A stretch of DNA of 64,000 nt from Hoplostethus atlanticus (GCA_034670405.1 JAXDDX010000014.1:1190501-1254500), one strand, 5' to 3'. Counted from the stretch's first letter, positions 50,281 to 62,116 are shown. Translations and numbers: made by a program. Notes: generated by a model from the sequence alone, not told the origin.

Positions 50281-52459
50281 TGTGTGTGTATGTGACAGAG
50301 AGAGACAGAATGATGAGCATGCAGAGACTCCAGATGGGCACACTAATAAAAAGTGAGAAAGAAAGTATCACATTGAAAACGAATGGAGAGATTACAGGTG
50401 AAGTCGAGGTGAGCAGAAAGGGTGAGAGGTAATCACTGAGGGTAGAATGCATGCTGAACATAGGCTTGTGCATGACAGAAGGAAAAGGGCCATAGACAAA
50501 ATGAATCAACTTTGAGAAGAGAAAAGGGAGCAAACACCCCTCTCTTCCCTGAGAGGACTGTAGTATTGTTAAAGTAGTAGAAGTGACATTTTATAGAGAA
50601 CTTGTCATAAGTCTCTATATTATCTCTATTAACAAATCAAGAACAAAAGAAAAAAACAAGAGGCAATGTCAAAAAACAAGAAGTAAATCAGTAAACAAGA
50701 AAAGTGATTTAAAAGAAGTGACTGATTTTGAGAGCCTGATCTCCTCAGACAGGTTCTAACAGGCCAGGACATTAGTAAAATGGTGCTTAGCAACTGGATG
50801 GAGAGACATGTGAGTAAGAGAAGGGAGAGGCAAGGTGGTTTCAGACATCATTTATTCTAGAAAGAAATTTGATTCCAGTAAGGAGTAGATTCCCAGCTTT
50901 TGTGATAATGTCACAGAGCTACAAGGTTCTCTTGCCACGGAGCTAGTTATGACAACATTTAATTACAGCGAGACAGACAGACATATAGAGTTACACATTA
51001 TTGAACACTCACACATTAAAAGGAAACGAAACTGAATTTGTAGTTCACAAGCTGTGGATTGAAATGTCATTCATCATCTCTTAAATCCAGTGGACTGACA
51101 GTTGATATTCAGGATCAGATGGTGTCATGGGTATTATGCCAAAGCGCCAAGCATTTCACAGAGAAGCTTCAACCTCCTCCCTAGGTCTTCATCTCTAAAT
51201 TGTATCCACTCATCCTTCCCTTGCTTTCATTTTCTCCTGTCTCCTCTCTCAACTCTTCTTCACTTACCTGCTTCCCTCTGCTTCATACACCCTCTTCATA
51301 TTCTCCATGCAGCACCCCTTAGACCATTTCTCCCTCTGCAGCTATTATCTTTTTTCGTACTATTTGCCTTTGTTCTGTTTCCCAGCATGCAACCCTCTTT
51401 GCATTGTTTCCCTTTCCTCTTGTCCCTACTTTCCCTCAGCTGAACTATGTCACGATATCAAAAGCAAAGACCCTTGGAATTTGATTGTTATGCAGTGCAA
51501 ATACGTGTTTGACTGAAGAAGGAAGAAATGAGGAGAAGAAAAACAAACATAAACAAAAGCAAAGTCGTGCAACATCCTTCCTAAACAGAGGGCAAAGAAA
51601 AAGGTAGTGTTATCTTGTAGGGCCCAGTGCGTGCATGGATACACCCACTCACTTACTCAGGTGCAGTGAGATACACGTGCATACCCACAATGGCATCATA
51701 ACACTCAAGATGCAGTTTCTCTCCTTCTTTCTCTCTCTCTCTCTCTCTCTCTGACGGACACACACACATCTCCATGCAATTTTAGGTTGCATGCTCATCT
51801 GTATAAGCAAGGATTTGACATTCAAATCTGTTCATTTTTACATCTGGCAGGAGCTTTATAGCCAAGCTAAATGTATACAAAAAGCAAGTACAAGAAAGCA
51901 AGTATAAACGTTCTGCTTGCTGTATAATATGTGCGTGTGTTTGTGGGGGGGCAGGGATTGGGGGGGGGGGTTGCATGCTACTCAGTTTCTGTCCCTCCTA
52001 CTGTGTCCTGCCTCAACCCCAACATCATGAGCTAATCCCTGGAAATGTCACCCAGAGCTTGGCAAGCCATTTGTTGCTTACTGCTGTGGAATTTGCCACT
52101 AGGTGAGAGTGATTCCGTTTAATCTAACTCCCATTACAAGCTGCAATTTTGCATGGTAGACAGTATTAGCCCAGATAAAGTGTTTAACAGAGCTAGACTA
52201 CGATTTAGGGAGGGCAATCCTTAAGGGTTTGAAGTCACTGAAAATTGAAACTTTTTACTTTTAAAAAGGTTGTCAGCATTTCACTTGAAAATAACCTAAA
52301 ACAGTAGTGTAACAAGTTTTCATTCATTTTAAATTTAAAAACATTTTCTCACAAACCTAAATATGGTGATCATTTGTGAGCACAATCTTTTTTTTCCCAC
52401 AGTGCCTTAGATTAAGGAAAGCAGAGAAATAAGATTTGTTCTTGTAATTAGCTTTATTC
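50281..52459. other. non-coding stretch with microsatellites
   Basis: A (TC)n run lies at 51729-51752 and two G runs at 51944-51971. 51190-51440 is pyrimidine-rich on the + strand. No gene or mobile element was recognised. Confidence 0.4.
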
Positions 52460-53805
52460 TTAGGGCGCTTTCACACCTACCCTGTTTGGTCCGTTTTAAT
52501 CGAACCATGGTGCGTTTACTCCGTTAGTCCGGTACGTTTGGAGAGGTGAGAACACGCATTCGAACTCTGGTGCGGACCAAACAATCGAACCATGGTCCTC
52601 CTGAAAAGTCGGGACTCGGTCCGGTTCCAAGTGAACCACGGTTCGGTTCGTTACATGTGAGAACACAATCGGACTTAACATAGGACCTAAGCGGCTTTGA
52701 TCAAAAATTGCGATGCAATTTGCGATATTTTTCGTGTTATCTTGTGGTAAAACAGCAGGAATTGATGAAAATTTTGAGCCCCCCATCCTCCCCAAAACAT
52801 TGTAAACTGCCCACTCTGTTTTTTAAGTAGTTTTTTTAAAGTAGAGTAATCGTCACACATTAATACGTCCTGGGGCCGCCGGCTGAAAACTAGTTTTACT
52901 ACACATGAACTCTGTCAAGTGTCTTTCTTTGTCTTTCATTGCTTTTTAATCCTAGTTTTCTTTACATTATTTTTGTTTGTTTTTTCCCTTTAGGCTGCAA
53001 TGCAGCATATCTACAGTTTGCCATCACATCATTAGTTGAACCATCACGTTCCCGTCCCGCTCTAATCTGTCAGGTCTTTCAGTGCTGCCAGTTTGACACA
53101 GAGAAAAGGAGAGAGAGGTCCGGAGCGGAGAACGCACATCTAACTAGTCACCGGCCTGTTAGCAGCAAATCAACTTGAACAGTTTATAAAATGATTAGGC
53201 TACACCGCGCCGCGGCCCGTCCAACCGGCCCAAAGACCCACCGGCCCACCGGAATTCGTCCCGGTTGTCCTGATTGGCTACTCCGGCATTGTCCTATCAA
53301 AGGCTCAGGATAACAAGAAAGCAAATGGTGCAAATTGCATATTTAAATAAAAAAACAACCTCCCGAACATGTAGGAGTATTAATGTGGAAGCATTGTGCC
53401 AATTTGACCGTTTTATGCGGGAATATTGCGGGGTATTTTTTGGCAAAAATGGAAGCTCTTGCAAGTATTCCGGCAATTAGTTGAATTTGCGTTAATTATT
53501 GCGATCTGACTGTAGTGGCAACGAAATGAATCTGTTCATTCATTTCATTCAAATGTAAAAGGCTACCCGCCGAATTGTCAACACACCGACGTCAGACACA
53601 CGCCCCTCTACAAACCAATCAATGTCAAGTATAGGGAGACGCAGCCCACGTAGGTGATGACGACAGGACGTAGCAAAGTTCTTTAGTGCGCTCACAAAAT
53701 TGCAATGTGAACGCAAAACTAACCGGATCAAATGTATACAATGTAACAAAACATGAACCTTGGTTCGGACCTTGGTCCGGACTTTCAGGTGTGAAAACGC
53801 CCTTA
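52460..53805. mobile_element. non-autonomous PIF/Harbinger element with TTA target duplication
   Basis: The element is 1340 bp (52463-53802). The left end GGGCGCTTTCACACCT is mirrored at the right by AGGTGTGAAAACGCCC (one mismatch), and TTA flanks both sides (52460-52462 and 53803-53805). A 3-bp TWA duplication is the Harbinger signature. Repeated 'ggttcggacc/ggaccaaac' words lie near both ends. The inside holds no transposase; it has a GC-rich, CpG-dense patch at 53195-53290 and repeated 'accggccc' words that differ from the ends and may be captured DNA. A short open frame in it is not a recognisable gene. Confidence 0.85.
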
Positions 53806-55090
53806 GTAAATTCAATGTTCAGATGGAATTATTTTCTACCAACTATAATGACTACCATGCTGTTTACAATAAAATATCAAAATTAGACGGTACATTCCTT
53901 TTCCTAATATAAGTAAGATGAGGAAGCTCAGTATATTTGGTTAAACGGAAAGATGAACCTAAATATTATCTTCATAGCGGTGAACAGAGATGCTATACTG
54001 AAGAATACTTTGGCCGAGTATCAGTACAATATCTGCAGTACAAACAGTATTGAGCTTCGAGACATACAACACATAATTCATGAAGCAGAGAAAACATAAT
54101 TACAAATACATAATCACCAACTGGGACTGAAAAACCTTTGTTTCTTTGTTAAGGTTCATTAAGTAATCTATGACCTTAATCAACCTCTATCGATGACCAG
54201 CACCACATCAATACTTATCTCTTCCTATTATCCTTCACAGCCTCACACCTCCCCCCCAGCCTCACCCCTCCTGTCACCTTGTATGGTAGACTGTAATTGA
54301 TACGAATAATAAAGTCAAATTTTCACAATAAAGACAAGCAAGGTAGCAAATTAGAGCAGAACAGAGATCTAACAGCAAGGTCTAGTGAAGAAATAACATA
54401 TCAGATAATGTAAAGTACTGCAAAATACTGTTATAATAATATTGCTTTGTCATTTGCGTTTTTGGCTTGAGAATGAGGTTTATTAGCCTTCCTTGCTAAA
54501 ATGTCTCGTAGCACAGTCCTGTCGTTGATCAGTTGAAAATGCACGTACCATGTAGACCCTCACAGATATATTATGGTCATTTTGTGCTGTAGGGCAGTAT
54601 AAATCTTACTTACTGCCCCTTTAAGATAAGAACCAGTGCAGAGTAGCCCTAGAGATAACAATTGTGCTGAACACTGCACATGCATCAAACAGCACTAACA
54701 GAGAGAACTGTTTTTCAAAACTTTTAATCTGGATCAGATTTCTTTGCAATCCAGAATCAAGTTTATCTTGTTGTATTTACTCAATTTTTCCCCAAAAAAT
54801 ATCAGACAGGATCATCCTGATTCAGATACCACAAGATCAAGATTCCAGATTTGCAGTCTTTCAATATACCTCTATCCTGACATTTTTTGAACAACCAATG
54901 TTATATTGTTAGGCCAAAAACACATGAGTGAGTTAGATGAGACGGTGTAAAAGACTGTGTTAAGTTCCGTAATGTGGCTTCTTGTTAACCTACAAATGGC
55001 CGTTGGTATGAGACCTATTTTTAATCTGTAGTATTTTCCCTACATCCTCACCGGTTACATCAGATCACAGTTTCTTGGTTCTATACAAAG
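53806..55090. other. non-coding stretch, nothing recognised
   Basis: AT-rich sequence with no coding motif. A 14-bp 'ttctatacaaagccc' unit is doubled at its right edge (55080-55107). Confidence 0.3.
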
Positions 55091-55107
55091 CCCTTCTATA
55101 CAAAGCC

Positions 55108-55230
55108 CTGTTATAGCCGCAAAGGGGGGTCCAACTCCATATTAATGCCCATGGTTTTAGAATGGGATGTCCAGCAAGCTCATATAGGTGTGATGGTCAG
55201 GTGTCCACTGGCTTTTGGCCATATAGTGTA
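55108..55230 (+). mobile_element. 3' end of a Tc1-like element (type A)
   Basis: The strip starts with the last codons of a Tc1-like transposase (AAKGGPTPY, stop TAA at 55143-55145). It continues through 'ggtgtgatggtcaggtgtcc' to the terminal-repeat end 'ttttggccatatagtgta'. Everything upstream is missing. Confidence 0.7.
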
Positions 55231-55356
55231 CCACAGGACACCTTCAGAGGTCTTGTGGAGTCCATGCCTCGACGGGTCAGAGCTGTTTTGGCGGCACGAG
55301 GGGGGCCTACACAATATTAGGCAGGTGGTTTTAATGTTATGGCTGATTGGTGTATA
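55231..55356 (+). mobile_element. 3' end of a second, different Tc1-like element (type B)
   Basis: Immediately after type A the frame reads PQDTFRGLVESMPRRVRAVL then AARGGPTQY and stop TAG at 55318-55320. This is the conserved SMPRRxxAVxxxxGGxTxY end of Tc1 transposases. It is followed by the terminal repeat 'aatgttatggctgattggtg' ending in tata. It lacks all sequence before the last 30 codons. Confidence 0.78.
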
Positions 55357-55479
55357 GTGCTTGTATGGGTTGGTTTACCTGTGGACAGTGCACCCTTACT
55401 TGAAGTTGCTTTTCTGTTCTAGCAGTAGTATTTTTGTTGAGAGGTTTGTTTATGGGCTTGTATTGCACTGAAAAAAATG

Positions 55480-56275
55480 TTGAATTTACTTAATTTTATT
55501 TAGGTAAGTGGTTGCACGAAATAAATTAATCTAAGTTGAGTGTACTTATTCTGAATACAATTTGAATTATATTTGTAATTGTCGCTCAACTATTATGAGT
55601 AGACTATACTCTAATTTCCTAAGAAATTCCAACTAAACCCATGTTCATTATACTAAAATTAATTATGTAACCTTTAAACCTTTTTTATTTGTACATTCAG
55701 ATCAATTGAATTGTTTAATTTCTACATTCTAAAATTAAGTTTAATATAATTAATAAATTCAACATTCAGACAAATATTTTCTTTAATTCTTTATTTTCTT
55801 TACTTACTTTATTATGCGACTTATTAGTAACCCTTAGCTTATTTATACAAAAGCTTCCTTAAAATAAAAAACATCAATTGGAGAAAAATTAAATCTGATG
55901 CTCAGATTCTACTAAGCAAATATTAACACAAAATACTCACTGAAAAAAGCTCAGTGGTAACACCTCCTTGAGTTGCTTGACATGTAACAAAATGTACCAG
56001 TACCATCCAGTAAAAAAAAAATGGAGTACCGTTACTAATATAAAACACAATAACTGGAAGACAGCGAACACTGAGGACCTGATGCTGCAAACACTTTCAT
56101 TGAGTGAATACAATACTCATTTTCAAACAAGCACCTATGTCCAGGAATGCAATATTCCTATCAAGTGAATATTCCACATAGTAAATGTTCTCCATCACCC
56201 CCAAACCAGAACAATGCAGATTAACAGGGTTCCCAGGAGCAGCTGAAGAAATTTTACAGTCCAGCACTGATTTTG
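55480..56275. other. left subterminal region of the EnSpm element
   Basis: AT-rich; short words such as 'aattaa', 'taagttgag' and 'atttactt' recur in both orientations, as in CACTA subterminal regions that bind the element's proteins. No gene. Confidence 0.45.
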
Positions 56276-56400
56276 TTCTATTTTATTTATCCTTTATTTA
56301 ACCAGGGTAATCACATTGAGATTTCCATCTCTTTTTCAAGTGGGCCCTGACCAAGAAGGCAGCATACAAATAATTTCACATATAAAACATTAAAAACAAA
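56276..56400. repeat. dispersed repeat ('tttatcctttatttaaccag' type) inside EnSpm
   Basis: The strip 'ttatttatcctttatttaac' through 'cattgagatttccatctc' matches a repeat common in fish genomes, probably a LINE-related tail. It lies just beyond the stop of the accessory gene and is rich in AATAAA-like words. Confidence 0.55.
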
Positions 56401-56484
56401 CGCAAATAAAAAAACAAGACAGTAAGAGTACACAGTAAAAAAATAGAGCAAGTGTCTTCAAAATTTAATTAGAAAAAGACAGAA

Positions 56485-56847
56485 TTAAAAACATGAGCAC
56501 TCCATGGCAAGCAGGTGTCCAATTTGTTCTTTAAAAAGGTTGATTCTAATCTTTAGTCCAAGAACTTTGGAGGAAAGCCTTCCACCATCCATTTGCAGGA
56601 GCACTTTCTGAATGAATTCATAGTAGTATCTCAGCTCTTTGGGGTAAACCATGTTCAGTTCATAGATGACTCCCAGCATCATTGCACAAGCTTGGGCTAC
56701 AGATCCAATGTTGTCCAGAATGATTATTCCTTCAACATAAATTCCAATGTCATCATAATGTCCAGTTTCTTCACACTCCTTGTTGATGACATATATGCCC
56801 ATGGTGGATTTCTGCAGGTCTCTCAGGATGTCATCTCCTTTGATGTC
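56485..56847 (-). CDS. EnSpm accessory SAMD3-like protein, last exon
   Basis: After acceptor atacacag|GAC the frame runs 120 codons to a stop at 56485-56487. It reads DIKGDDILRDLQKSTMGIYV, GIIILDNIGSVAQACAMMLG, YPKELRYYYEFIQKVLLQMD and ends LLAMECSCF. The patterned VIxxDxxxxxxAxAMxxGxIYxLNxxYPKELxYTFExxQK type of C-terminus is the best recognisable mark of the fish SAMD3-like family. Fully open. Counting all exons and one restored base the protein would be about 550 residues, near the 520 of mammalian SAMD3. A repeated AT-rich block follows downstream. Confidence 0.75.
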   Translation of the reverse strand, partial: DIKGDDILRDLQKSTMGIYVINKECEETGHYDDIGIYVEGIIILDNIGSVAQACAMMLGVIYELNMVYPKELRYYYEFIQKVLLQMDGGRLSSKVLGLKIRINLFKEQIGHLLAMECSCF

Positions 56848-57656
56848 CTGTGTATTTAAAGAAAATAGGGGAAAAAACAAAACATGTATTTATGCAATAT
56901 ATTTCATTTTAAATGACATACTTTACTGTATGAAAAAAAAATTACATTTTGCTCACATACCTATTAATCACTAAAGATAAGTCTGGTCATATTGTATATT
57001 TTCCTGAATTAAACTATATTTGTGATGTGCTTTTTTAAAGATTTACGTCTTCAGTAAGAATCAATGAGCTTGGGGCTGAGTGCCAGAAGTCAGAAAGGAT
57101 TGAGAGATGGACTAACAGATTATTGGTTTTGGTCTTTTCATTGGACAACAAAAAAAATAATGAATAAAGCCAGCCTTATCGTTTAAAGAACCAAATTTAT
57201 GGTTTTAAATGTTTTAGCCTATTAATGAGAATCACCATACAAAGCCAACAACCATGTTGTTTTACTCTTCTGGATTTCATTTCCTCAGCACAAAGCTTGA
57301 CAAAGCCATGAATGTTCTCAACCTTATGGCTCCTTATAAGGTAAAAATACATTTTCTAAAATTGATCAGCAGTAATGTTATTGCATTTGTCATCAATGGG
57401 CTAAAACATAAAAAAAAGAATGATCCTTTCATACTGTGCATTAGCACAGTAGTGATGTGACAGATTTAAGTTTTTTGTTGAAGTTATTTGTTTGGGTTTG
57501 TTTTCGTTTTTGGCGAGTGTCCCTCTAAATCCCATTTGTGAAAGCCATTTTCTCTACCTTGTAATCACTAGTGGGCGAGTGACAGTAGAATCTTAAAATA
57601 TTTTCTAAAATAAAAGACAGTGCATGTGACTGGCAAATGCAATTACAATGACTTAC

Positions 57657-57752
57657 CATATACTCCCGAATGAGATGTCCATCATCCTCACCAAAATAGA
57701 TGCAAAGTGCCTTGAGGACTGCTGCCCTTTTAAGGTTGACATCAGTTGTAGC
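57657..57752 (-). CDS. EnSpm accessory SAMD3-like protein, exon 5
   Basis: A 32-codon exon (ATTDVNLKRAAVLKALCIYF, then GEDDGHLIREYM) flanked by ttttcacag and gtaagt, phase 0 at both ends. The RAAVLKALCIYFGE helix is a conserved piece of the SAMD3-like C-terminal region. Confidence 0.7.
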
Positions 57753-58009
57753 CTGTGAAAAATAATTAAAATGATTAAAATATTCCTAAATACATCATAA
57801 TTACAAAAAAATGTCAAGAAATTATAGAATATTTCCAACCTGTGGTAACCTAAAAAAAATGTATACAATGACTTCATTACACATACGGTAAATTGACTGC
57901 CCTCTTTAAATACAGAATGTTAGTAAATTGTGATTCATTTTGTGTAGGGGGATAGCACTATTTCAACTTCTACTTATCCAGGGAAGTTTCACTGAGCAAT
58001 GCTCTCTTC

Positions 58010-58197
58010 TTCACAGTTCACACCTGGAACAACCTAGTACAACCTAGTGCTAGTACAACCACAGTCTGATCAGCTGGCCACTGAGGATTAAGTGCCTTGC
58101 TCAAGGTAGGTGCTGCTCTTTCCCCACCTGGGGATTGAATTGGCACCTTTCCAGTCACAAGCCTGCTTCTCTAACCTGTATGCCACTATTGCCTCAT
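58010..58197. repeat. dispersed fish repeat nested in the EnSpm intron
   Basis: 'gattaagtgccttgctcaag', 'gggattgaattggcaccttt' and 'cacaagcctgcttctctaac' are the words of a very common short fish repeat. The piece lies in the intron between exons 4 and 5 of the accessory gene, so it entered after the element formed or travels with it. Family name not assigned. Confidence 0.6.
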
Positions 58198-58371
58198 TAA
58201 GACATCATCCAATTTCCTTAGAAATCTATCTTGCACTTTGCAAATAACCCAGGCTGTTATTGAGGTAAAAATGGGTCTCTATATGGTACTAGACAGGTAC
58301 ATTTCATAAAGTTGCTCCACAGTGTATATGACAATTACAATATGACAATACAAGGGTAAACACATATTTAC

Positions 58372-58527
58372 CTCTTGCAAGATCGCACAATGTTTGGCTA
58401 GTTTCTGGCCAGAAACACCTCCCTTCTTCTGGAAAACAGATGTCAGCTGGGGTAAATGGCTGTCCAACTGAGCCATGAAGGTTGTTTCAAGTGGGACTGT
58501 TGTTATGCGCTGGAATTCAGCATTTAT
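58372..58527 (-). CDS. EnSpm accessory SAMD3-like protein, exon 4
   Basis: A 52-codon exon between acceptor tataacag|ATA and donor GAG|gtaaat. It reads INAEFQRITTVPLETTFMAQ, then LPQLTSVFQKKGG and LAKHCAILQE. INAEFxRITT directly continues the RWPALFHIDQ end of the previous exon, as in SAMD3-like proteins. Both ends are phase 0. Confidence 0.7.
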
Positions 58528-59211
58528 CTGTTATACACAAAATAAAAACAACAGACAAACAAAGAGCAGTGTTCAGCCATTGATATGTAATATTTTGTAG
58601 CTACTGTATCAATAAAGGATATATTCTAATTTTTACCTCTTCATTAACCAAGACCGTCTTTGATAGCATGTGTATTGGTGTACTGTGTATTCTAGCCAAA
58701 GTATTCCTATTAATCTAAGGTAATGGCAAGAAATCAAAACTAGACCTGTAGGCTGTATGGTTATTTAAACCTTGCTAATATTTTTTTTTAAGTTTACAAT
58801 TGGTCAAATGTCTAGATGTAATGTGAAAACCCCAATTCCAGCAGCAGGAGTTTTCATCAGACAAGCTGACGAAAGCAGAACATCGAGTGCCTAAAGAGCC
58901 AGATATTTTTCTCAGAAGTTGGTAGAGACCAAAAACAGAGCTAAAAGGAGAGTGAATATTGGACTTACATTCATCAGGTGGACAACAAACACCACTCTAA
59001 ATGAATGCTAATGCTGCTCTGTATCAGCTAGAAGGGTACATTAAATACGCAAACGGCTACTAACGCATTCACCATATCAACTTTTTCTACCCTCAAGTGG
59101 CCAAAATTATTTCAAATTCATTGTCACCTTATCACTATTTAGGTTTCAGTAGTTACACACCAAGATTGTATGAGAAGAGCCACACTGCAAAAAAAGCAAG
59201 TATGTGCTTAC

Positions 59212-60226
59212 CTGATCAATATGGAAAAGTGCAGGCCACCTGGCTTTAAACTCTCCGGCAGTTGGATTCCCTGCACCACCTCTTTTCGTCTGTAGGAGAA
59301 TGTTTTTGACATCTTCTCTCTCACACACGGTGCACTGTTTCTTTGTCTGACATCATTCAACAGTTCAAGTCTCACATTTTCTAGGCTTTCATCTGTTTTG
59401 CCAGCAGGGTTTGAAGGACAATAGTTGACTTCAGCCTTTTTAGGTTTCTTTACATTTTTGGCTGGGAGGCAGTCATCACTAGATTTGTTTTTCAAAGAAT
59501 TTACAGTCACTTCTGGACAGCCAATGTTTCTCATTTTTGTCCTGTAATTAGCCATTTTATATTTTAGGCTAATCATCCAGCCATAGTAACCAGTGGCAGA
59601 TGATTCTTTAAAACAGGGAAATTTTCTGATGAGTGCCCCTGCTACCTCATCTATTTGGTAATTTTGTGGATGTGCCGTATACTGGAAGATGTCCTCGGCT
59701 AGCTTCTCCAAGATGTCAGACTTCAGCCCTGGAGTAACCTTCAGTGGAGTGCCCGTTTCTCTGAAGCTCTCATTTCCACGTTGAAGCTGCACTTCAACAT
59801 CGTATGGAAAGCGAGGAATAGGGAATTCACGTGGCCATGCACATGCTCTTAGTTCGGTGTCTGAATGTGACAGAATGATGGTGTTATCCGAGTCTGTTGA
59901 GGACAATGAGGACACACTGGGAGATGTTGGGCTGCTTACTCGTGCTCCAGATGACCAGGAAGTGCTGAGAGTATTCTGCATTGAAGAAGATGGACTCACA
60001 CCCACATTATTTAACATGTACACCAACTTGACTGTACTTTTGTCCTGTAGGTCTTGTACTGATGTAACGTTCATGAATTCATTATTGAAGTCAGGATCCC
60101 TGAACTGAATACGAAAGTCTCTTTCAACTCCAAATGCTTGGCGAATTGTATTGTGTAACTCTGTCAAAGTTTCTGGCAGTCCTGAATGGAGATCAAGTCT
60201 TCTATAGTCATCGTCGTCCACAATGA
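59212..60226 (-). pseudogene. EnSpm accessory PB1/SAMD3-like protein, large exon 3 (one frameshift)
   Basis: This is the main exon of the accessory protein. Near the N-terminus DFRIQFRDPDFNNEF and STVKLVYML form a PB1-type ubiquitin-like fold (residues about 10-75). A Ser/Thr-rich linker follows, then the SAMD3-like core: WPREFPIPRFPYDVEVQLQR, LEKLAEDIFQYTAHP and GYYGWMISLKYKMANYRTKM. A basic, helix-rich part ends in SKTFSYRRKEVV. There the frame changes: FKARWPALFHIDQ, which leads into donor CAG|gtaagc at 59211, is in the next frame, so about one base is missing between 59250 and 59290. With that base the exon joins exon 4 in phase 0. The C-terminal half resembles the SAM-domain protein SAMD3 of vertebrates, but no SAM domain is present. 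DNA binding or partner binding through PB1 is inference. Confidence 0.72.
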
Positions 60227-60775
60227 CTCAACTTCAGATGCTGTGCCATTCTTCAATCTAATTGTTAAAGGAGACAAAATTAAATGTTGTTAAATCCATA
60301 TTTGGTACTGTTGTTACTTAAGGGTAACTTTTTATTATAAACAGAGTTAGAGCAGGAACATACTGCCACGCAGTTAAAACTGCAGTTAAAATTAATTAAT
60401 TTGACCATTACTTTCTTCGTGTGGAATGACCAAAAACACAGAAATTTGTTTTTTTTGTAGTTTGTGTGGTAGTTCTTCCTTTGAGCATGATACATTTTAA
60501 GTGACAGCTTTGAACATTAATTTGCATTATGTTAGCCACAAATGTTTTCCTTTACATGCACATTTCTATAATAAATGGCAACATGAGGGTAATTTAGCAC
60601 AGGGAAATGTCAGAGGACTGGATACCTTCCCTCAGAAAATTCTCAAAGATTATTTTTTCTATCTTTACTAAAAACTAAATTAGTCCTCCTGCAAGAAATG
60701 TTAGGCAGCCCTCTTGTTACCATATTTAGTGTATCAACTCATGCAACACATGAACACAACACAAATTACGATTAT
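60227..60775 (-). other. intron remainder between transposase stop and accessory exon 3
   Basis: AT-rich sequence without coding motif. Its low-coordinate end carries the acceptor gttgag used by the accessory gene. It may serve as the transposase 3' untranslated region. Confidence 0.4.
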
Positions 60776-61935
60776 CTAACCTTGTATGTGTATGAATCTT
60801 TTAAGTGTCACCATTCGCCGGCCTCCAATCCTGTAATCTGCCAAGGGGTACTGGTCTACCAAGGCACCAAGTTGAATGAGGGAGATTTGTGATGTGGGAC
60901 ATAACTCAAATGCCCTAAAATGCTCCCTATACCAAGCACCCAACTCTTTAACAATAAAGCTCAAGCTCTTCTCCACAACAACCATCTGGATAACCTCTCC
61001 AAACTCTGGCAAGCCACCAACAGAGCCATGAACAACAACCATACCTTCCTTGTAGTTCACTCCATTAACAGACGCATTCTTTGTGAGCTGAATGTGAGTA
61101 ACATCAGGGTATTTCAGCTGCAGAACCTTCTGTACATCCTGATGCAAAATGTCAACAGAGAGAGTTGAGACAGCTGAGACAGTCAAGCTAGACCTTTCGG
61201 TTGTGGTTGACTCCAAGTGATATGCCATCATGAACTGATGCTTCACCGCCAGGGACAAGAGTATGTTTTTGTAGCAGCGTGTGTGACGAACAACCTGCTT
61301 AAAAAAAACTGTTTTGCCTCAAACCTCATTGTCCACATCCCAACTAGTGGACCAAAAAATCTGATCATCTGTGGATAATGTTCCACAAAATGATGTTTCG
61401 GCAACAGCTTTATACCCGGAAACACCTCTTGGAACCTACATCTATGGTCACAAATCTTGGCTTCAAGGAAAGCAATGGATTGTGTCGTGTGCACTGGTGC
61501 GACAACTACTTCGACAATATCTTTAAGGTCCAAAATGACCTGCCAGGCTGGCTCATCTGGAGGCACCAACTGTCCAACCAAAAATGGAAGCAATCGCAAA
61601 AGACTCTTATACTTTTCTTCAGCATGAATGTCCTGGGAATAGCATGAGGACGGTTACTCTTGTCTGTCCATTTGTAAGGACATTTCTGAATGGACTCATT
61701 GAGATTGTCATGTGTGAAATATTTTTTTGAAATTAACAAGTTGAGGCAGTGTGCCAACTCAACTGGTAATATGCCTTCAAAGATGTCATGTGCAACATCT
61801 GGAGGGTAGCCAGTGCAGACGTTGAAATGAGAAAGATGTGCAGAGAAGACACACTTCCTTTTAACACCGTAACAAGGTTGTGCATTTTCCTGTGCTGACC
61901 TGACATTGCTTTGATCCAGGCGTGAGCGAGCCCTC
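60776..61935 (-). pseudogene. EnSpm/CACTA (tnp2-type) transposase, C-terminal half, frameshifted
   Basis: The transposase of the 7.6-kb element, which would cut and join its ends. Read downward from 61935: SHFNVCTGYPPDVAHDIFEG and CPYKWTDKSNRPHAIP. A first shift near 61630 leads to HAEEKYKSLLRLLPFLVGQ, DLKDIVEVVVAPVHT, LLPKHHFVEHYPQMIRFFGP and MWTMRFEAK. A second shift in a run of eight T's near 61312 leads to QVVRHTRCYKNILLSLAVKH, GGLPEFGEVIQMVVVEKSLS and RRMVTLKRFIHIQG, stop at 60776. The YPPDxxHDxFEG and LPKHHFxxHYPxxIxxFGPL blocks are typical of metazoan EnSpm transposases. The N-terminal half with the first catalytic acids is missing; between 61940 and 62020 the sequence changes to 'ctacgtccacattaagccgg', unlike the rest. 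It lies wholly inside intron 2 of the accessory gene. Confidence 0.75.
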
Positions 61936-62116
61936 GGCTCTGCCATGGTTTTCGGTTTTCTAGACCCGAAAACGCCAGTTTCAAATGTACCCGGCTTAAT
62001 GTGGACGTAGCCTTGGAGAGAGAGCACCTTAAGCACCTTTTACTAACGTGATTTCACATGTTTAGTTTTGTCCTAATGTTACCACACTGACGGTGAGGAT
62101 TAGAAGACATACTTAC

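Noticed and set aside
51102-51443. A 113-codon open frame rich in Phe, Leu and Ser
   Set aside because: Low-complexity pyrimidine-rich strand; no domain, and no splice or initiation context.
56485-60226. Host SAMD3 gene
   Set aside because: No SAM domain, one frameshift, and position between inverted EnSpm ends next to a CACTA transposase on the same strand; transposon origin is simpler.
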